Source of the DNA: Hybos culiciformis
Taxonomy: Eukaryota; Arthropoda; Insecta; Diptera; Hybotidae
Length of the DNA stretch: 64,000 bases
Direction: 5' to 3'
Assembly: GCA_964007475.1 (NCBI GenBank)
Contig: OZ023273.1
Location: forward strand, 124,001 to 188,000
In this document: in pieces, positions 60,035 through 64,000 of the stretch
How the letters are laid out: the number at the start of each line of letters is the position of its first letter
Numbering within the stretch: position 1 is the stretch's first letter
Position numbers and translations under genes: made by a program
The notes under the pieces: generated by a model
What the model was told of the DNA's origin: nothing
The model's database searches: none
The model's input: the letters and a program-made list of their open reading frames with translations, nothing else

Positions 60035-60262
60035 GTACATTAATTATTAAAAAAAAATAGTACAGAATTGTTCGTAATAATGCCGTATGACTTATTATGA
60101 ATGTGTATCTGAAAAATTCATGGCCTAATTTGGAAAAATTAATCAGATAATTTTTCTGCCGGTCAAATGTTACAACCGATCAAATGTTTCTGCCGGTCAA
60201 ACGAAACAATCTGTCATATTTTTTACCTATTTTTAAATATTGATTGGCCTTATCATACGTTC
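60035..60262 (+). other. Start of intron 1 of the collagen-like gene
   Basis: Contains TTTCTGCCGGTCAAA(C/T)G twice (about 60155 and 60190) with ACCGATCAAATG between them; no other feature. Confidence 0.45.
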
Positions 60263-60269
60263 TCATTAT

Positions 60270-60972
60270 TTATTTTTTATTTATTTATTTATTTATTTAA
60301 GACTAGTGTGTTACACGAAAATTTAGTTTGTTTAAAATTTTAGGGGAGGTGATAATACCCTGTAATACTTGGTGAATAAAAACCACGTCAGCCACCTCTC
60401 TACGCTTCTCAAGGGAAGCCAACTTGAGCAACTCCAAACGTTCACCATAAGAAAGAGTATCAAACGTAAGGTCGTCCACAGCAACAGATGAAGAGGGGGC
60501 CAGTCCCTTTACTGCAAAAGTTGAAAATCTTCTCTGAACTGACTCCACTCTAGCTACATCAACATTGAAATGCGGAGACCAAACCTGGCTAGCGTACTCA
60601 AGCAAAGGTCTCACCCAGCATGTAAATAATGACTTAGTCACCCTAGGATCATTAAACTCCTTTGACCATCTTTTTAAAAAACCCAACATAGAACTAGCTC
60701 TACCAGCTTGCGCGTTAATATGAAATTGAAAGTTCAGTCTTGGATCACAGAAAACTCCCAAATCTCTAACCACTTCGGAGGCAGAAACAACCGTCCCACC
60801 AATTTTATACGACGATAGTATCGGATTAAACCTTCGAGTGTATGAAATAAACTGACACTTCCCTACATTTAGAATCAAATTATTTTTAAGACACCATTCA
60901 CAAAAACTATCGAGGTCCGCCTGTAAGAGAGCAGAATCATCTAAGCTTTGAACACATCTGTACATCTTCATA
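60270..60972 (-). mobile_element. 5'-truncated CR1/Jockey-type LINE in the collagen intron
   Basis: 7-bp duplication ATAATGA on the - strand (60979-60973 and 60269-60263). The 5' border falls inside the codon for the last Asp of the RT catalytic motif, and the 3' end is a (TAAA)n tail (60270-60300). It lies antisense to the host gene. The sequence is GC-richer (about 45%) than its surroundings and is open, so it is a recent arrival. Confidence 0.85.
60303..60971 (-). pseudogene. Reverse transcriptase C-terminal half of the truncated LINE
   Basis: 222 open residues begin MKMYRCVQSLDD, immediately after where the YADD would be. They continue through the thumb (LNVGKCQFISYTRR, RDLGVFCDPRLNF, LGFLKRWSKEFNDPRV) and the connection block (WVRPLLEYASQVWSP), ending near NFRVTH. 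There is no catalytic core, so no activity is expected. The start Met is internal to the original protein. Confidence 0.85.
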
Positions 60973-60979
60973 TCATTAT

Positions 60980-61410
60980 GCAGTTTTAACTAAAACTAGT
61001 TTAGTTTCATAGTGTCTGGCATACAAAGCTTTCTATAGTCAGTTACTCTAGTTTAATCTAAAACTATGTTAAAACTAATATATAAAAGCGGTAAGTTATT
61101 AGCAATAAATCAAGGAGATGAGGTAGGAAAAATAAACAATGAGTTGAAAAAAACCAAAAATATTTACGACTAACGAGTTATATTGAATGACAACGAGTTA
61201 TATTGAATGACAAATTATTCATTATTTATTCGTTTATTCATTTTATTTTTTATAGCTTAATAATTTTGTTGCACTGATCTTTTAAAAAAATGAAGGTAGT
61301 TACTACTATTTTGCATTCCGAAAAATCGCGTAAAAAAAGGATTAGGTGTACAATATTTTAAAGTGTAATGGTAATTCATTGAAAAAGAAGTAAGCTCTGA
61401 AGACAATAAT
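60980..61410. other. Intronic AT-rich DNA with a 20-bp tandem duplication
   Basis: ACGAGTTATATTGAATGACA occurs twice in tandem (about 61173-61212). Near 60985-61070, AAACTAGTTTAGTTT and CTAGTTTAATCTAAAACTA words are partly inverted. No exon. Confidence 0.55.
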
Positions 61411-61605
61411 AGTAGATTATTGAATATGTAAAATAAATTTGTTATTAATTAAGAGTTCTGTATACACAAAAATACATTGACACGAGTCAATACTTATATC
61501 ACGAGACCGAAGGTCGAGTGATATAAATTGACAAGTGTCAATGTTTTTTTGTGTAAATACAGAACAAGTTGTATAACAAATTTTGTTTACATATCCAATA
61601 TACTG
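61411..61605. mobile_element. Palindromic MITE family, copy 3
   Basis: Arms AATTTGTTAT, CTGTATACACAAAAATACAT, GACACGAGTCAAT and their complements surround the central hairpin ATATCACGAGACCGAAGGTC then GAGTGATAT. The centre is the same sequence as in copy 2 (29605-29800), read in the opposite orientation. It lies in the intron of the collagen-like gene. Confidence 0.8.
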
Positions 61606-64000
61606 TTTTAATGCGTAGGGGAGAGGTAGTTGCAAAGAGAGAATATTTTTTCTTCTCATTTTTTCTCTTTTTTTTTTGTATTTGGCTGTATTGAAATATT
61701 GTGAGAGATATTATATTTGTTTAGGTATTACGTAATATTCAATACGAAATATCTAAATGATTTCATTATTTACGCTGATGCATCTAAATGATTGCATGTG
61801 TATTGACGCATATATTACTCCATTTAGTGATCTAAATTCTATAGCACTAAATACAACATAACGATCCCCAACGCATTAAAATTTATAATTTTTTAATAAT
61901 TTTTTTCTTTTGTTTTCGATCGTAGGTATATTAAAAAAAATTTATTGTTAAAATTAAAAATAAGAGAACATTATCATTTTAAATGCCTTCTTTATTGGTT
62001 TGTAACAAGATATTTATAAATTACTTAATTTATAAATATTTATGTACAAGCAAATTTATATTATATATAAAAATTATTATAGGTATTTATTGTTTTTTCA
62101 CATCTTTATTTTTTTTTTCATATATGGAGAAACTTCAATTTAAATACTCTGTATACCTAAGGGATACGAAATCTGATTCATGCAGAATAAATACGAGATC
62201 AATTTTACCAAATCTTTCATTTCGTATGACTTTGGAGAAAATAAACGCAAACTGCTTTAAAATATTTAAGTATGTATGTGTGTAATTTTAAAATATAGAT
62301 GATAATTTTTTGTTCGGCTTGATTTTAATATTTTTAATTTTAAGAAAAATACACATAGTATTATAATAATATTGTATCTTATATTATGCTGTTCTTTTTG
62401 AAAGGAGAAAACATATTTTTATCGTATTTTTTCGTCACGTTCGTTTCCTAAGGGGTTATTGTTCTTAAGTTACAAAAAAAATGTTTCTTTGAAATATTTT
62501 TTACTTAATATGTTACATGTACTTCTTTTTTATTCTAAAAAACAATAAAACATATACATATCTTGTTTTTTGTATTTTTTTTTTTTAAATTAGCGCATTA
62601 ACAAAATCAAAGTATTATTTTCTAAACCTATTTTGGTCTTTTTTTTGATAGTAGGTATTTGGTAATTATTATAAATTATGGAAGACATGAACAAATAGTT
62701 GAGAGTTGAAGATAAAAAATTAAACGTCGATCATTTCAAACGAAGCTCATAAGGATAATCAGACAAATAGACACAAATTGAGTATGAAGTGATAGTTTTT
62801 TGAAAATAGTTTTCTCAAATCTACTTGGGTGGAGTTCTATTTGTTCAAAAAATGTTCAGTAATAAGGGAACAAAATATATTTAACTTGAAAAATTGCAGC
62901 TGAATTGAAGTATTGATGGAAATTTTCCACGTAGTGAAGCTCTCTCAAGAACATTATCTTATACGTTTGAATAAGTTATTAAGCTACAATCAGAAGTAAG
63001 ATCTTGTCCTCTGAAATTAACTGGAACGCCATAAACTGATTCAAAAAACCTTGCAAAACTTTCAGATTATCCAAACACTCACAATAGTAAGACAAGTTAT
63101 TATTACATTGTATTTATAGAATTCTAGAAGTGCTTTTAAGAACACTTGATAGTTTCATATAATTACATTTCTATCTACGTACACATTCAACTGCTTTTAA
63201 AATGCCATCATTGGTTAGTTTCAGAAAAGCCCCTTTTGGAAAATAATTTTTTTTTTTTTGATTTAAAAAAATTGCTCTTAAAAAGAAAAATATAAAATTC
63301 AAAAAAACTGTAGGAAGTTGAAGAAAACATATGAAAATATGCTGTCTTTGAAAGCATTTTAACAGTATGTAGTTGATTTGTTTTTCTGATCTAGAATTTG
63401 GGATTGTTATAAGAATCAAATCTATCAACATAGTCATTATATAAGTTGATTTCTTTTCTGACCTAGAATTTGGGATTGTTATAAGAATCAGATCTTTCAA
63501 CATAGTCATTATATATAAGGACCTAATTCCATTCTGCAAAACGCAAACCAGACAATATAATTGTAGCAGTTTGGACTTCAATAATTTAGACATGTTCTCA
63601 ATAATTTTCACTAATTAAATTTCACTAACTTGTCGAAATCAAGTGAACACTATATGTAATTGTCGACGTAATTGTATTAATCATCAGAACCGTTTAATTG
63701 ACGTTATTTAAGTCGATAAATAAAACTATTATTTTAATATAAATTCAAATCATTGTAAAAATCGCTTAATTCAAGCACTCTACGAAATATGTTACTCTTG
63801 TAAGGTATAATCGATTAAGTATCATTACCTATACATACCCACACAAACCATTACATACATATTCAAATCCAATAAATTTGAATAATTATTTTTTGTATTA
63901 CCATTTTTTTATTAATTATTTTTAATGTAGGTATAGTTTTGTGGTCCTCTGTAAACATATTAGAAACAACAGTGAGAGCTCATTAAATACCCCAATACAC
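61606..64000. other. Remaining intronic or intergenic DNA
   Basis: No Gly-X-Y or other exon is recognised. The ORFs at 61983-62285 and 63171-63611 have low-complexity or repeat-derived translations. It contains one 73-bp tandem duplication (63371-63516). Confidence 0.45.
63371..63516. repeat. 73-bp tandem duplication
   Basis: AGTTGATTTGTTTTTCTGAT through CAACATAGTCATTATAT is repeated with a few differences (starts 63371 and 63444). It creates the duplicated IMTMLIDLILITIPNSRSEK pattern in a - strand ORF, which is therefore not evidence of a gene. Confidence 0.85.

Noticed and set aside
63171..63611. 146-residue - strand ORF with an internal duplicated segment
   Set aside because: The duplication is a 73-bp DNA tandem repeat; the remaining translation is low complexity and lacks splice or family support.

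Overview
This is a eukaryotic, very AT-rich window, most likely from an insect. It has spliced genes with consensus GT-AG introns, TATA promoters, AATAAA poly(A) signals, and dense transposon debris of the kinds common in arthropods (Jockey/CR1-like LINEs, hAT, Tc1, Penelope, MITEs, a tRNA-derived SINE). Codon use and the trypsin and Tmie sequences suit an insect, possibly dipteran-like, but the order is an inference.

Three host genes can be supported. (1) 1392-4017, + strand: a complete three-exon Tmie gene (transmembrane inner ear expressed protein, a subunit of the TMC mechanotransduction channel), assembled here from short exons. (2) 18560-20038, - strand: a complete three-exon secreted trypsin with full catalytic triad, TATA box and poly(A) signal. 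(3) 59407-60034, + strand: the first coding exon of what looks like a membrane-spanning collagen (type XIII/XXIII/XXV-like); its collagen exons must lie beyond the window. A possible terminal exon of an unrecognised gene is at 16615-16860.

Most of the rest is mobile DNA. LINEs: a degenerate Jockey-like element with ORF1 and ORF2 (about 21230-25850, - strand) with another retroposon tail inserted at its ORF1/ORF2 junction; a 643-aa open RT reading frame (38981-40912); two 5'-truncated copies with visible target duplications (41148-42674 and 60270-60972); and remnants at 43838-44104 and 52740-53535. DNA transposons: at least six insertions with the 8-bp duplications and CAG/TAG/CAA termini of hAT elements; a dead Tc1 (34803-36095); a pogo-like remnant (46266-46596); a foldback element built of GC-rich hairpins with an 8-bp duplication (13489-14187); and many inverted-repeat MITEs, including one palindromic family present three times. 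A Penelope-like GIY-YIG fragment (7000-8195) is split by a hAT insertion that contains a smaller MITE.

The remaining stretches are AT-rich intergenic or intronic sequence with only small tandem duplications and hairpins. I see no rRNA, functional tRNA, CRISPR array or bacterial-type operon. I found no clear new biological system; the least ordinary items are the foldback element, the three-copy palindrome family, and the nested-insertion histories.
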